Of a DNA stretch of 64,000 bases, positions 23,979-35,600 are shown piece after piece. Made by a program: the position numbers and the translations under genes. The notes beneath the pieces are model-generated. The model did not search any database. It was given only the letters and a program-made list of their open reading frames with translations, and was not told where the DNA came from. Source of the stretch: Phallusia mammillata (taxonomy: Eukaryota; Chordata; Ascidiacea; Phlebobranchia; Ascidiidae); assembly GCA_003260075.1 (NCBI GenBank), contig QLIY01000048.1:228394-292393 (forward strand), read 5' to 3'. How positions within the stretch are numbered: position 1 is the stretch's first letter; each line of letters starts with the position of its first letter.

Positions 23979-25920
23979 TTATTCTTCTTCTTGTCCGTGG
24001 GTGATGATGTAACAGAGTGACTTGTAGTCCAAGTTTCCGGAGACATCGACTGGGGCGATTTCAAGCATTTGGTTAACCTACAAATAGAATTGTGGGAATT
24101 TAATCATTGAAGTCTTGAATAATGCTAGATCAGGGTGGGCAAACATTTTTCAGTGCAAGGGCCGCATTCAAAAGTTCTTGATCTTATAGGCCGCATAGTA
24201 TTTCACCAACGGCCGCCATTTGCTTGCTTGTTTTTTCTTTCAAAATAACTGTTGTAAAGAATAAGGTTTATATCGTATATATACCATTCAAAGCCACCTA
24301 AAATGCTCAGATTAATAATTTCTAACTTGGTGCATAAGTTTAACTAAACGAAGCTTTCTGTTTATGACGTCATACGTGAATCGCTTTTACTTTTATCGAA
24401 CGAAGAAATTGTGTCAAGTTACGATATGCATAATAACGTGGTAGAAACAACAGGTTCCTAAGGATGGTACGGGTACAGATACTGCACATGGTATCGGCAA
24501 GTCGCACCCTCGGTATTTTTTATTATTTCTTTGAACTCTTGTACGTCTGTGCTGATGACACGATTCAGCGTTGCTCGGTAACTTTCTCATCAAAATGTAC
24601 TAACATTTGGCGGGACGCATGAACTTCTTTGCCGGGCAGCATGCGGCCCGCGGGCCGTAGTTTGCCCAACCTGTGCTAAATGATCATCAACATAAAGTCA
24701 TGTTATAGACAATTACCTCTTCTTGGTTGAATTTGTCTGCCTGGCTCATGAGGAGTTGGGTAATGCTATAACAAAATAATGAGTTTGTTGAATTAGTGAA
24801 AAGCCCCCAAAATCTAGCAAAATTATTCTAAATAACCGCATTTCTACGCATTTAACCATATACGCATCTTGGTTGGCTCGGAAAACAAATAACTTACAAA
24901 TCTTTGTGTAGGACGCCTTTGTTTTCTGGATCAAGAAGTTTGAAAGCCTGAACAATAGTGTCTTCAGGATCAGTTCCTGGAGAAAAGACAAAGTCACAAT
25001 CGTATTGATCACACTTACTGTTACAAAACTATCCCTTATCGCTAGGATTAAATTTATGTAAAACGTGCTCTACTTGCCGTGTAATTTATCAGCCAACATG
25101 TTCAAAAACACCGTGAAGTTGATTGCGGTTGGCGCTTCAAGTACCATGGCTTCGAGGGGGGGGGGGAATTACATTTTTGTAAATGTTACTCTACTTGCCG
25201 TGTAATTTATCAGCCAACATGTTCAAAAACACGGTGAAGTTGATTGCGGTTGGGGCTTCAAGTACCATGGCTTCGAGCTTTTCCATTTTGATGTCGCGAA
25301 CACCTGAGCACCGTTGATGTCAATAACTACCTATTTTTAAACTTGTAATATTTTTTACCCAATGAGGCGTATGTGTCTTTCAAATCAATTTTGTCGATAA
25401 AACCGTCTCTGTTTGCATCAATCATGGAGAAAGCCTTAAACAATAAGAAAATTAATAAGAAGAGCAAAGGACTAGATTTATCATTTACCACATATACAAG
25501 CCGCTTTGTTAAAGTTTAATATTTGCAATTTTATTCCAATGCATAAGCAAGTCGCTTCTGGGGGGGGGGTCGCTTCTCGGACAACTGAATTAAACAAATT
25601 GTTTTCGACAAATATGTTGCCAGTACCTCCTTGAACTCTTGGATCTGGTTTTGGTCGAACATGGAAAATACATTTGAGGTGGATTTCTGATCCTTCTTGC
25701 CTCCATTCTTCTTTGATTTCTTTCCTGGTGCCTTGAATAGAAAAACGAACAATTGAAACTAACGCCATTTTATAAACATCGAAATATTTTAAACAAATTT
25801 CGTTAAATATTTTCATTAGTTAAACAAGTTATATACTTTGCAATCCCGATACGTTTACATTTATATTCGAGTGGTATGGTTTAATGATTACAGGTTTCTG
25901 CAATCACAGGCACTTACCAT
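23979..25920 (-). CDS. MRLC: Muscle-type myosin regulatory light chain, copy 1
   Basis: Calcium-binding EF-hand light chain that wraps the myosin neck. Seven exons: 25918-25920 (only the ATG), 25627-25731, 25359-25434, 25199-25303, 24898-24976, 24717-24765, 23979-24077. The product is 171 residues. After a Lys-rich leader ([13 protein letters not shown]) comes [18 protein letters not shown], equivalent to the region around the light-chain kinase site, though the basic residues just before it are reduced. EF-hand 1 is intact (loop 42-53, D-N-D-G-I-D). The C-terminus ends HGQEEE. Intron 4 begins with GC instead of GT. A hAT element occupies intron 6. A broken copy of exon 4 (25078-25156) precedes a G-run join. 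Confidence 0.95.
24131..24673. mobile_element. hAT-like element, 543 bp, in MRLC-1 intron 6
   Basis: Starts CAGGGTGGGCAAAC and ends GTTTGCCCAACCTG. Flanks TGCTAGAT and TGCTAAAT agree at 7 of 8. Contains GGCCGC-rich subterminal blocks. The orthologous intron in MRLC-3 (31214-31300) lacks it, showing the empty site. Confidence 0.85.
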
Positions 25921-26052
25921 TTTGCTTTTCTTTTTTGTCTTTTTTGAAGATAAAAACAAAGTTAAGTGTTGCTGGTTGCTTTACTTCTTCTTTGGATGCT
26001 GTTGTAAATTGAACTGACTCGATCGAGTGTCTTCATTGACCTTCGTCTGTGT

Positions 26053-26105
26053 CTTATATACCTCAAACTTTTTTCACTTATACAAGGTGACAACAGGATC
26101 AGCTG
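26053..26105 (-). promoter_or_regulatory. MRLC-1 core promoter: TATA box and upstream E-box
   Basis: On the minus strand, TATATAAG (26053-26060) lies about 130 bases before the ATG. CAGCTG, an E-box of the type bound by myogenic bHLH factors, is at 26100-26105, about 40 bp further upstream. The same spacing occurs in all three copies. Confidence 0.65.
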
Positions 26106-27119
26106 TACAGCGCCGACATGAAGCAATTAGTCGTCGTTCGCATTCGAATATAGGTTTTGCCACCGTCGTGCTGTATTCGAAGAATTTTACTTTCGTTTGA
26201 TAATGGCCGAATACAATTGGTATTGATACATTTAATCAGTCAAGATGAACATAAATTTATAACTGGGATCAGCCCTAAAACCTTCATGCACACCAGCGAT
26301 CACGGTACACTTATATTTAACTTAAAGTACGGCATGCCCATTGAAGGCCTATGGCATGCCTTGTTATACGAGAATGCTTGGTGACCGACTGATTCGGTAT
26401 GTAGCCTTCAATGGGCCTGGTACTATGATTACTATGATTTAGTTGATAATAATATTTGAATCCACTATTTTTCAATACAAAAGCCTAAGAAAATTCATTC
26501 AAATACAAGTTTTCCTTTAGTTTACGAAACAACAACACAGATTACTTTGGCTGTGACGTTGCGTAAATGCTGTTGTAGTAAAAAGCATAAGGCAACATCA
26601 AGTTGTTTTAAAGCGCGTCATGTTTCAGAATCAAACATTTCGTAAACTATGTGAACGAGGATTTAAATGAGTCTAGCTAATGTGTCACAAAGCTTGTTGG
26701 TTTCCTTTTATACCAATAAATTAGCATTTATCAACATAGTTGTTGTTACTCAAGTTTTATTGCGTATTCATCTTTTTACGTGTCAATGAAAATATGCTCA
26801 ATTTTTTCCATTGAAGTACTACTAAAATTGTGAGTCGTTGTTCTTTTTCCAACCCTTCATGGGTGCAAATCACTACATTCAAATTGCTAGATGTCAAAAA
26901 CTGCAAAATATTCATGAATACGAGTACATATGCGGGTTTATTGAAACACAATTCAAATTGCTGGATCTTAAAAAGTACGTAACTATTCATGAATCCCAGA
27001 TAACATTTTTTGGTCGGCGTTACGTTGGTCGTACTGTTGGGGGGGGGGGGCACCGTTGATGTTTATAAACATTCATCGATAAAAATCCTATAATTGTTCA
27101 TAAAGATAATATATATTAC
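26106..27119. other. MRLC-1 upstream region, duplicated in MRLC-2 upstream
   Basis: Bases about 26100-26260 and 26620-26720 match 27960-28110 and 28510-28600, the region upstream of MRLC-2. Imperfect tandem repeats of about 74 bp with TATTCATGAATACGA lie at 26870-27000. A G run at 27040-27051 joins to MRLC-2. No gene is seen. Confidence 0.55.
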
Positions 27120-27788
27120 CTAATGAGGCGTAAGTGTCTTTCAAGTCAATTTTGTCGATGAAACCGTCTCTGTTGGCATCAATCATGGAGAAAGCCTAGA
27201 ACAAAAAGTAGATTAAAAAGAAACACAAGGGACTCGATCTATATATCGCAACATCTACAAGCCCCTGTATTGCGATTCAATAAGTTTTATCAGCAATTTT
27301 CAAAGCATAACTAACTCACTTCGGACAACTGAATTAAACAAGTTGTTTTCGATAACTATGTTGTCACTATATATTGATCATTTTATTTAGCTACTTTGTT
27401 TTGTTTGATTTGTTTTTACCTCCTTGAATTCTTGGATCTGGTTTTGGTCGAACATGGAAAAGACATTTGAGGTGGATTTCTGATCCTTCTTGCCTCCGTT
27501 CTTCTTTGATTTCTTTCCTGGTGCCTTGAATAGAAAAACGAACAATTGAAACTAACGTCATTTTATAAAAGGCTAATTAAGCATTTTTAACAAATTACGT
27601 TAAACAATTTCATCAAATTCCTGACTGTACAAGTTTAAATAATTTGTTGTGACAATAACAATTGATGCCAAAAACGCCGAAATTTATACTCGAATTGATT
27701 GGTTAAATGCTTACAACGGTAAATTTAGTGTAAAGCAATTGTAGTTCATGAGTTTTTTAACTTTTCCTATATGACATGCACTTACCAT
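27120..27788 (-). CDS. MRLC: Myosin regulatory light chain, copy 2, exons 1-3 only
   Basis: Exons 27786-27788 (ATG), 27420-27524 and 27120-27195 encode the leader, the TSNVFSMF block and EF-hand 1, almost identical to copies 1 and 3. Exons 4-7 are absent: the sequence runs into a G run at 27040-27051 only about 10 bases into intron 3 beyond where exon 4 should start. The promoter is intact (27911-27963). Truncation coincides with an assembly join, so a full gene may exist in the animal; a real partial duplicate is the alternative. Confidence 0.85.
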
Positions 27789-27910
27789 TTTGTTCTTTTG
27801 TCTTTTTCGAAGATAGAATGCAAATTGAGAGTTGTTGGTTGATTTTTCTTCTTCTGCTGCTTTAGATTATACTGACTCGATTGAGTGTCTTTATTAACCT
27901 TTGTCTGTGA

Positions 27911-27963
27911 CTTATATACCTCAAACTTTTTTCACTTACACGAGGTGACAACAGCATCAGCTG
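27911..27963 (-). promoter_or_regulatory. MRLC-2 core promoter: TATA box and upstream E-box
   Basis: TATATAAG at 27911-27918 and CAGCTG at 27958-27963 on the minus strand, with the same 40-bp gap as the other copies. Confidence 0.65.
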
Positions 27964-28364
27964 TACAGCGCAGACATGAAGCAATTAGTCGTCATTCGCA
28001 TTCGAATGTATGGTTTGCTACCGTCGTGCTGTATTCGAATGAATTTTACAATTGGTACAGATACAGTTAATCAGTCAAAATGAATATAAATTTATAACTG
28101 CATGGGATCAGCCCTAAAGAATTCATGCAGACCAGCAATCATGGCACACTGATATAACTTATATAACTAAATTATCGTTTTCCCAGTTCAGACAACTAAT
28201 CAGTAATTCATTGTCGGGTTGAAAATCATGCTTGAGGCAATGTTAAACCCAACAGAACTAAAATGTGGAAGAAACACAACTATTCTGCACTAATTGCCTG
28301 GTAGATAAACTTTTGTTTTCATGTCAAACGCGTACCGTACGACTTCGCGTGACGTCATAAATGA

Positions 28365-28494
28365 TTCGGTTGATTCGGCCGAATTTATTCGGCAAAACCG
28401 CCGAATATTCGGTTTCGGCCGAATCGAAATTTCGCCGATTCGGTACATCACTANNNNNNNNNNNNNNNNNNNNNNNNNNNNNNNNNNNNNNNNN
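28365..28494. mobile_element. Fragment of a hAT-like element ending in an N gap
   Basis: Repeated ATTCGGCCGAAT palindromes ending GATTCGGTACATCACTA, the inverse of a TAGTGATGTACCGAATC terminus similar to the element at 1414. It runs directly into 41 Ns (28454-28494), so one end is missing. Confidence 0.5.
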
Positions 28495-28608
28495 ATGACA
28501 GGTAAAGCGTGTCAACATTTGGAAGCAAACATTTCGTAAATTATGTGAACGAAGATTTAAATGAGTCTAGCTAATGTGTCACAAAGCTTGTTGGTTTACT
28601 ATTATACC

Positions 28609-28996
28609 CATAGGCGCCGAGTTTTACGAAAATGCCAGGTGGCGGACATAAAACATGACGTCACTTTATCTGTCGTCACTAATGCGTGCAACCAGAAGAA
28701 CTCAAATTCAAAGCCAAACAAACTTGTTATAGAATGCAAAGCAGGTTGCAGTTTTAAGCCACGTTTTTTGGTTGTATCTCCAGCACGTTTGTTTAAAAGC
28801 AAAATTGTTTCAAATTTGCTTCAGATTTCAAGATATTTCGTACGTTACCTCTACAAACTGACCAAAATATCCACGGTGGCCGCCACCGTGCTTTAAAAAC
28901 CCAAGGTGGCGGCGCCACCCCTGAATTTGTCTNCCACCGTGCTTTAAAAACCCAAGGTGGCGGCGCCACCCCGCCACCGCCTACTCGGCGCCAATG
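28609..28996. mobile_element. hAT MITE, 388 bp, upstream of MRLC-2
   Basis: Left end CATAGGCGCCGAGT, right end the inverse of CATTGGCGCCGAGT. The duplication ATTATACC is perfect (28601-28608 and 28997-29004). GGTGGCGGCGCC blocks near the right end are doubled around a single N (28933). The paralogous site at about 26700-26717 lacks the insertion. Confidence 0.85.
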
Positions 28997-29029
28997 ATTA
29001 TACCAATGGTTCTCAAACTTTTATTTGCA

Positions 29030-29310
29030 TGTCAATACATTCAAATTGCTGGATGTCAAAAATAGCAAAATATTCATGACTACGAATACATGCTTGGGTT
29101 TATTAAAAAACAATTCAAAATGCTGGATCTTGAAAAGTACGTAACTATTCATGAATACGAATATATGGTTAGGTTTATCCGAACACTGTTCGAATTGCCG
29201 GTTGTTAAATATTGGTCACTTTAAATTGCCGGTTTGTTAAATATTGGTCAATTAATGAATACGAATACTTGCTTTATTCGAATACAATTGGTAGGGTTAT
29301 TACTCAAAAA
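29030..29310. repeat. Imperfect tandem repeat, period about 74 bp
   Basis: ATTCAAATTGCTGGAT and TATTCATGAATACGAATA recur about every 74 bases, with increasing divergence to the right. A shorter related run lies at 26870-27000, upstream of MRLC-1. Confidence 0.6.
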
Positions 29311-29389
29311 TTACAAAAATGTTCATGATTTGAATACAGTTATGCAGGTAATCCCCAAGTGTTCGACTCAATACCGCGACGTGTTAAAC

Positions 29390-29604
29390 CAGTGGTCGGC
29401 AACCGCCGGTCCGCGAGGAGTTTGTTATCGGGCCGTCTAATTTTTCATGTTAATTGCTATAAAACATTTTGCCCATGTATCCCGGGCATGATAAACTAAT
29501 TTAAGCGTTTTTAGCTATATATTTGTAGTTTTTTGAAGACAGGTCCGCGATAAAATTTTAGTTTCAAAATCGGTCCGCAGTGCAAAAAAGGTTGCCGACC
29601 CCTG
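29390..29604. mobile_element. Intact hAT MITE, 215 bp, GGTCGGCAACC family
   Basis: Ends are CAGTGGTCGGCAACC and GGTTGCCGACCCCTG. The duplication TGTTAAAC is perfect (29382-29389 and 29605-29612). It is the reference copy for the disrupted element at 11475. Confidence 0.92.
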
Positions 29605-29702
29605 TGTTAAACGATTCATCACGCTTTACCACACAGACTAGCGCCATACCCGCTGTTGGTGTTCTAAATTTAACAAGTCGCATTCTGGATTTCTGGCAAG
29701 TA

Positions 29703-30226
29703 TTAATTATGGACCCCTTGCCTAAAAGGGACGCATTTTGATTTTACTCAAATTATTTGTTTTGTTTTTCTTCCCTGAAGCTTGTCCAACCCCTTTTGCC
29801 ATGAAATGTTTAGCTGAAACTTTTACACATAGTAGACATTATCATGCCTATTTGCTATTTGTTTTGTTTAAATCGATAGCCCCAAGATTTACCCCACTAG
29901 CCCTGAAAATGGACAAATTGTTTTAACTTTGCCATTTATAGGTGTCGATTTTACCCTATACTGTCCCACGATTCACGCCTTCTTTTCTTGAAAATGCAAC
30001 ACAAAATGGGGCAATCTTTAAACAATCCATAAAATAAATAAGATTTGAATAGTTTTTACTTAACTCACCAATGTGTTTGAGGGGGGGGGGCATTACAACA
30101 CCAAACTTTCTCATGGTTATCTCTTGAAATGCATTATGTACAACTTATACATGTGTGGGGACACATGAGTTTCTGCCTGCAGAAACAAACCAAAGTTATA
30201 GAAAACAGCAACTAATATGGGACCCA
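29703..30226 (-). repeat. Inverted second copy of the RECQL-intron repeat
   Basis: Reverse complement of the element at 3985-5013, sharing both termini and the TTTCTGCAGGCAGAAAC block, but with fewer internal units. A run of about 10 Gs at 30080 interrupts it. It lies between the second and third myosin light chain genes. Confidence 0.65.
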
Positions 30227-30330
30227 ATATAACATAAAGTGGGTCATAGTGTATATGCAATGACAAAATGTGCTAAGTCATTTTTTCAACCCTATATTGA
30301 TGGTAAATCGAACTTAAGCAACGTGAAGTT

Positions 30331-30751
30331 TAGTTTGTCTTTAAAAATATGAAAAAAATGTGATGTTTTTTATATTAATTATTGTTTGTGTGAAATGTCG
30401 TTTTGCTCGAATACAGCTGTTTAAAATAAAACAGGAAGCAATAACAGCAACTACAATTTTTTAAAACATTTTTTTTTTGATTTGTTAACCAAGACCTATA
30501 TTTTACACATGCAAGCTAAGTTTAAGAACGAAATAGATANTTTAGTTTGTCTTTAAAAATATGAAAAAAATGTGATGTTTTTTATATTAATTATTGTTTG
30601 TGTGAAATGTCGTGTTGCTCGAATACAGCTGTTTAAAATAAAACAGGAAGCAATAACAGCAACTACAATTTTTTAAAACATTTTTTTTTTGATTTGTTAA
30701 CCAAGACCTATATTTTACACATGCAAGCTAAGTTTAAGAACGAAATAGATA
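30331..30751. repeat. Direct duplication across a single N
   Basis: 30331-30539 is repeated almost exactly at 30541-30750, with one N (30540) between. It has the same form as the G-run joins and is probably an unmerged overlap. Confidence 0.75.
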
Positions 30752-31114
30752 CTTTCTGTAAAACTTTTAATATATTCCATGATATACATTAAACCTGACC
30801 TGACTGATATTATACATTGTACAAGCCGGCTGCGTTCTAATTTTTTTTATTTGACAGGAATCAAAATTCAGTAAACAGGAAACTCTTCTAAATTCTGTGA
30901 AAACTTTTTCGGAATGTGTTTCTATTTTATCATTTTTTCTCGATGAGACGACAAAATGTTTGCTGATACTGCTTGATTTATTCAAGTGAAAAACGCATCG
31001 CAATCGGTTAAACAAATACGAGCATTATAAATTAAATTGGCGGCTAGTCAAGGGTTGTAAAGCAGAATTGTTAAAAATAGGAAACTTTTTCAGTTTTTGA
31101 TGTAATCGATTCGT

Positions 31115-32448
31115 TTATTCTTCTTCTTGTCCGTGAGTAATGATGTAACAGAGTGATTTGTAGTCCAAGTTTCCGGCGACATCGACTGGGGCAATCTCGA
31201 GCATTTGGTTGACCTACAAATTAAATTGTGAGAATTTAATCACTGTAGTATTGATAAATGTAAATGATCATCAACATAAACTCATATTTAGGGTAATTAC
31301 CTCTTCTTGGTTGAATTTGTCAGCCTGGCTCATGAGGAGTTGGGTGATGCTATAAATAAAAACATTAGTTTGTTAAATAGATAAAAACCGCTTAGAATCT
31401 TAACCAAAACGAGTAATTAGTGAGACTTCTTATAAAGAGAACTGAAATAAACAAAACTTACAAATCTTTGTGGAGGACACCTTTGTTTTCTGGATCAAGA
31501 AGTTTGAAAGCCTGAACAATGGTGTCTTCAGGGTCAGTTCCTATTAAAAATACAATGTCCTAATTATGTCGATTAATGGCATCGTTACAAAACTGTCGCA
31601 GGTAACTTAGCTGGTGGTTAAAATATAGTTTGATCCCAAGAGCAAGAATTAAGTTTTTGTAAATGTTACTCTACTTGCCGTGTAATTTATCAGCTAACAT
31701 GTTCAAAAACACGGTGAAGTTGATTGCGGTTGGGGCTTCAAGTACCATGGCTTCGAGTTTTTCCATTTTGATGTCGCGAACACCTGAACACCGTTGATGT
31801 TAATAACTATCTATTTAAAACGTGTTTGAAATTGTAAGAATTTTTACCCAATGAGGCGTAAGTGTCTTTCAAGTCAATTTTGTCGATGAAACCGTCTCTG
31901 TTTGCATCAATCATGGAGAAAGCCTAAAACAAATAAGAATTGAATGAGAAAACTGCAGCAATTTACCCCATTTAGTCGCTATGTTGTAATTCAAGTTTTG
32001 CGTCACAAATGTTACACCGTTTAATCATATTTAGTATTTTTTATCTTGTTTTACCTCCTTGAATTCTTGGATCTGGTTTTGGTCGAACATGGAAAAGACA
32101 TTTGAGGTGGATTTCTGATCCTTCTTGCCTCCGTTCTTCTTTGATTTCTTTCCTGGTGCCTTGAATAGAAAAACGAATAATTTAACGCTATTTTATAAAC
32201 GAAAAAAATGCAGAATTGTTAGAAAGTGTGATTAAATAATTTTACTGTACAATTTTAAATAATTTGTTGTGACAATAAAAACCTTTGCTGTTTATCTTTT
32301 AATTCCTGCTTTTTGGGGGGGGGGATGCAGAACAAAAAGTGTGATTAAATAATTTTACTGTACAATTTTAAATAATTTTTTGTGACAATAAAAACCTTTG
32401 CTGTTTATCTTTTAATTCCTGCTTTTTTTACTCACACGCACTTACCAT
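31115..32448 (-). CDS. MRLC: Muscle-type myosin regulatory light chain, copy 3
   Basis: Complete seven-exon gene: 32446-32448 (ATG), 32055-32159, 31848-31923, 31679-31783, 31462-31540, 31301-31349, 31115-31213. It encodes 171 residues, nearly identical to copy 1 over the exons compared. Intron phases are the same and intron 4 again has a GC donor. EF-hand 1 ([12 protein letters not shown]) is intact; later EF-hands are degenerate, as usual for regulatory light chains. Intron 6 has no hAT element. A minus-strand AATAAA is at 30977-30982. Its 5' UTR intron region carries a G-run duplicate (32315). Confidence 0.95.
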
Positions 32449-32558
32449 TTTGTTTTTGTCTTTTGTCTTTTTTGAAGATAGAACTTCTGCGCCTGCTTTA
32501 GATGCTGCTGTAGATTAACCTGACTCGATTGTGTGTCTTCGTTGACCTTTGTCTGTGT

Positions 32559-32611
32559 CTTATATACCTCCTACTTTTTTCACTTCCATAAGGTGACAAC
32601 GGGATCAGCTG
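32559..32611 (-). promoter_or_regulatory. MRLC-3 core promoter: TATA box and upstream E-box
   Basis: TATATAAG at 32559-32566 and CAGCTG at 32606-32611 on the minus strand, with the same 40-bp spacing as in copies 1 and 2. Downstream sequence to the ATG is also related. Confidence 0.65.
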
Positions 32612-35600
32612 TACAGCGACGTGTTAAACGATGCTTCGCGCTTCCCCATAAGGTCATGTGACAGCGCCGGCCACGCTGTTGGCGTTCTACATTTAACAAG
32701 TCGCGTTCTGGCACGTAATAATAGAGTCCTAATACTGTCTATGTTCTATGTCTATTTCTATCACCCTGTCATGCAGATGCATTATCTAACTCTAACAATG
32801 TGAGATTTGGAGTGTCTTTTGATGCCTTTTGTCGTACTGTTTCTTTAAGTTACTGTTCATGTGAAATTATACGTGTTTGATACTTGAATATGGCTCTTAA
32901 AATATAACAGAAATCAATAAAAGCAAACAGGTTTTTTTTGGAAAAAGCTGTCAACTACTTTAAAAAGGTTTTTACTTTGTTTACCAAGACCTGTTTTGTA
33001 CACATGATTTTGAGGACAAAGTAAACGTGTTTTGAAACAAATGTGAATGAGACTGAATACTTACAAAACATTGTGACTAAATAGTTTCTCGGAATACGTT
33101 GATGTTTCCCAAACCCAGTGTTTGTTACTCACGCACCAATTCTACGTTTAAACTTTAACTCTTATTATTAAAAATTTATAAAAAAACTCCTACCCAAAAA
33201 TTTTCTTACACGTCTACCATCTAGATCACGGTGTCTTTTTTGCGAATGCAAACAGTTTTAAAGTGTCAAAATACAACGGTACATCAAAACCGCTAGATGA
33301 CATAAGAGAGCGAATTTTTATGAGGAAAATCTTCGCAATCACTCAGAGACTTGGGGATTCAGTTCTTGGGCTGAAATGCAAACACGAATAATTTCAATGA
33401 AAGCAAGACGTTGCTCCATGACCAAAATATATCTGCAACGGACTTAGTTGTTAATACAGTGTCGTATTGCTTGGGCACTTTCATCAAATTTGATTGCGCG
33501 AAGTTATTTCAAAACGATACGTTATAAACACACGTTGTCGATAAAATCACGAAAAAGTAGTTTGTGGATTGTTACACGATGTGTTGTCTTATTGTTATGA
33601 AGAATATACCATTTCCTAGTCTAACTGTCAGCTGTTTTGGCAGTGACCAGACCGCTTAGCAATTATAGGGCGTTTCTCGGACCATACGTGGCGCGTGTCA
33701 CAATCACCACCGGTTGACCTTACAGCAAAACATTTCACTTTGAGTTGTCGCAACTCCCTGGCTAAGGTCTCACGTGATAGGGTGACAAGATAGCTGCTGG
33801 AAATCTACATTGTAGTGACTCAACACGTGGTATACACGTGTTGTCTGCGTTTAAAATATATTCAATGCCTGCTTTCAAACTCAAAACATTATTTTTGAAA
33901 AGTTTTTCTTACCTCTACTTAAATAAGCAACCAATGTGGCCGTATAGCTAAACATGCTTTTTTGTTTGTTTGAAAGATACCGATTTGTTTTAAACGAATG
34001 ATTTAACGTCCGTTGGTTGTATTAGTTTACAATTTCTTGATTTAATAGTAGTAGCTACACTTCAAACTTTTCTCATGCAAACTGTATTATTGTGATGAAC
34101 CAGAATGTAGCAGACCTTCAAGAAGCATTACACCGAACGTGGTAGTTTAATCATTTCCATTAAAACGAACAACATCACAAAAATATTGTATAATAATACA
34201 CAAATCAATGCAATTGTATTTAACATAAGCTACATTTTGATCTACAATAAAATATCGTTACGGCGTGTTTATAATAATATAGTTTGTGCAATATCAAAAC
34301 TAGTGGAAAACAGTTCTAATATTGCAAATGTGCTTGTTATAGCCCTTTTAATCATTGTCAAATTACACAGTACTACGCTACTATGCATCAATCAGATTAA
34401 TTTGATACCAAACTTTACAGAAGAATATAAACACTAAGTAGCCTGACATAAGGATTAATACCACCACTTGACAGATAGAAAAATAGCTTTTAAAGGACCA
34501 AAAATTTTATGGTATAGTTTACTGTGTAATATTTGGCGAGAGCATAAATTTTCTGGTCTAGAATTTGTAGAACTTTGGCATTCGCAGAGTGACAGGGCCT
34601 TAGGGTAAAATATCATCAAGTCACAGCTTATCTACGGATTCGGTCTCATAAATCATCACCGCGGTTCGTAGTGGGCGACACCGTAAACAAAATAAACTTT
34701 AGCATGTGTTACAAGTCTACCCAGGCATAACTCGGCATAGCTTGCTTTAAGTGAACCTTAGTATTCTGTTGTACGTCACTTTAGCCTTAGCTCGTACTGC
34801 TGTTGCTTTGGTAAAATTATTTTTAACACGAATAGACACGTTATAAATTAAACTGAAGTTTTTGTTAGGATGGGGGGGGGGGTTCTGTTGTACGTCATTT
34901 TTGCCTTAGCTCGTACTGCTGTTGCTTTGGTAAAATTATTTCTAACACGAATAGACACGTTATAAATTAAACTGAAGTTTTTGTTAGGATTAAATCAATC
35001 TGTGATTTTCGTTATGGAATGTAACGTATAAAAATTAAGTTTGCTGCATCCTCAATTAAAAACACATTTAGTCTGATTTAAGTCAACTGAAAGCGTCAGT
35101 TTAGCGTTGATTATCCGGAACTGGAGTCGTTTGTAATTGGACGATTTCTGTATGAGATCCGTTTTTATTTGAGCAGACACTTTATTGTGTATGAATTTTT
35201 ATTATTTGGGGGTTACACTTTATTTTTATTTAAGTTTGATTTTATATTGCGTAGATACTGTTTTATTAACAAAACAACTGCAAATACCACCTACTTTAAC
35301 CTATTTCAAATAGTTTTCTCGATTTGCTGATTTTGCACAAAATGATTTGTCCAGGTGCGTCAACCCAGCTAACATAAGTTATGCGGTAATTACTTAAGGG
35401 GGGGGGGGTGTATACTGTTTTATTAACAAAACAACTGCAAATACCACCTACTTTCACCTATTTCAAATAGTTTTCACGATTTGCTGATTTTGCACAAAAT
35501 GATTTATCCAGGTGCGTCAACCCAGCTAACATAAGTTATGCGGTAATTACTTAATAATGCTGCAGATACAGATAATGAGATTTTAAGTGCACCCTTAACG

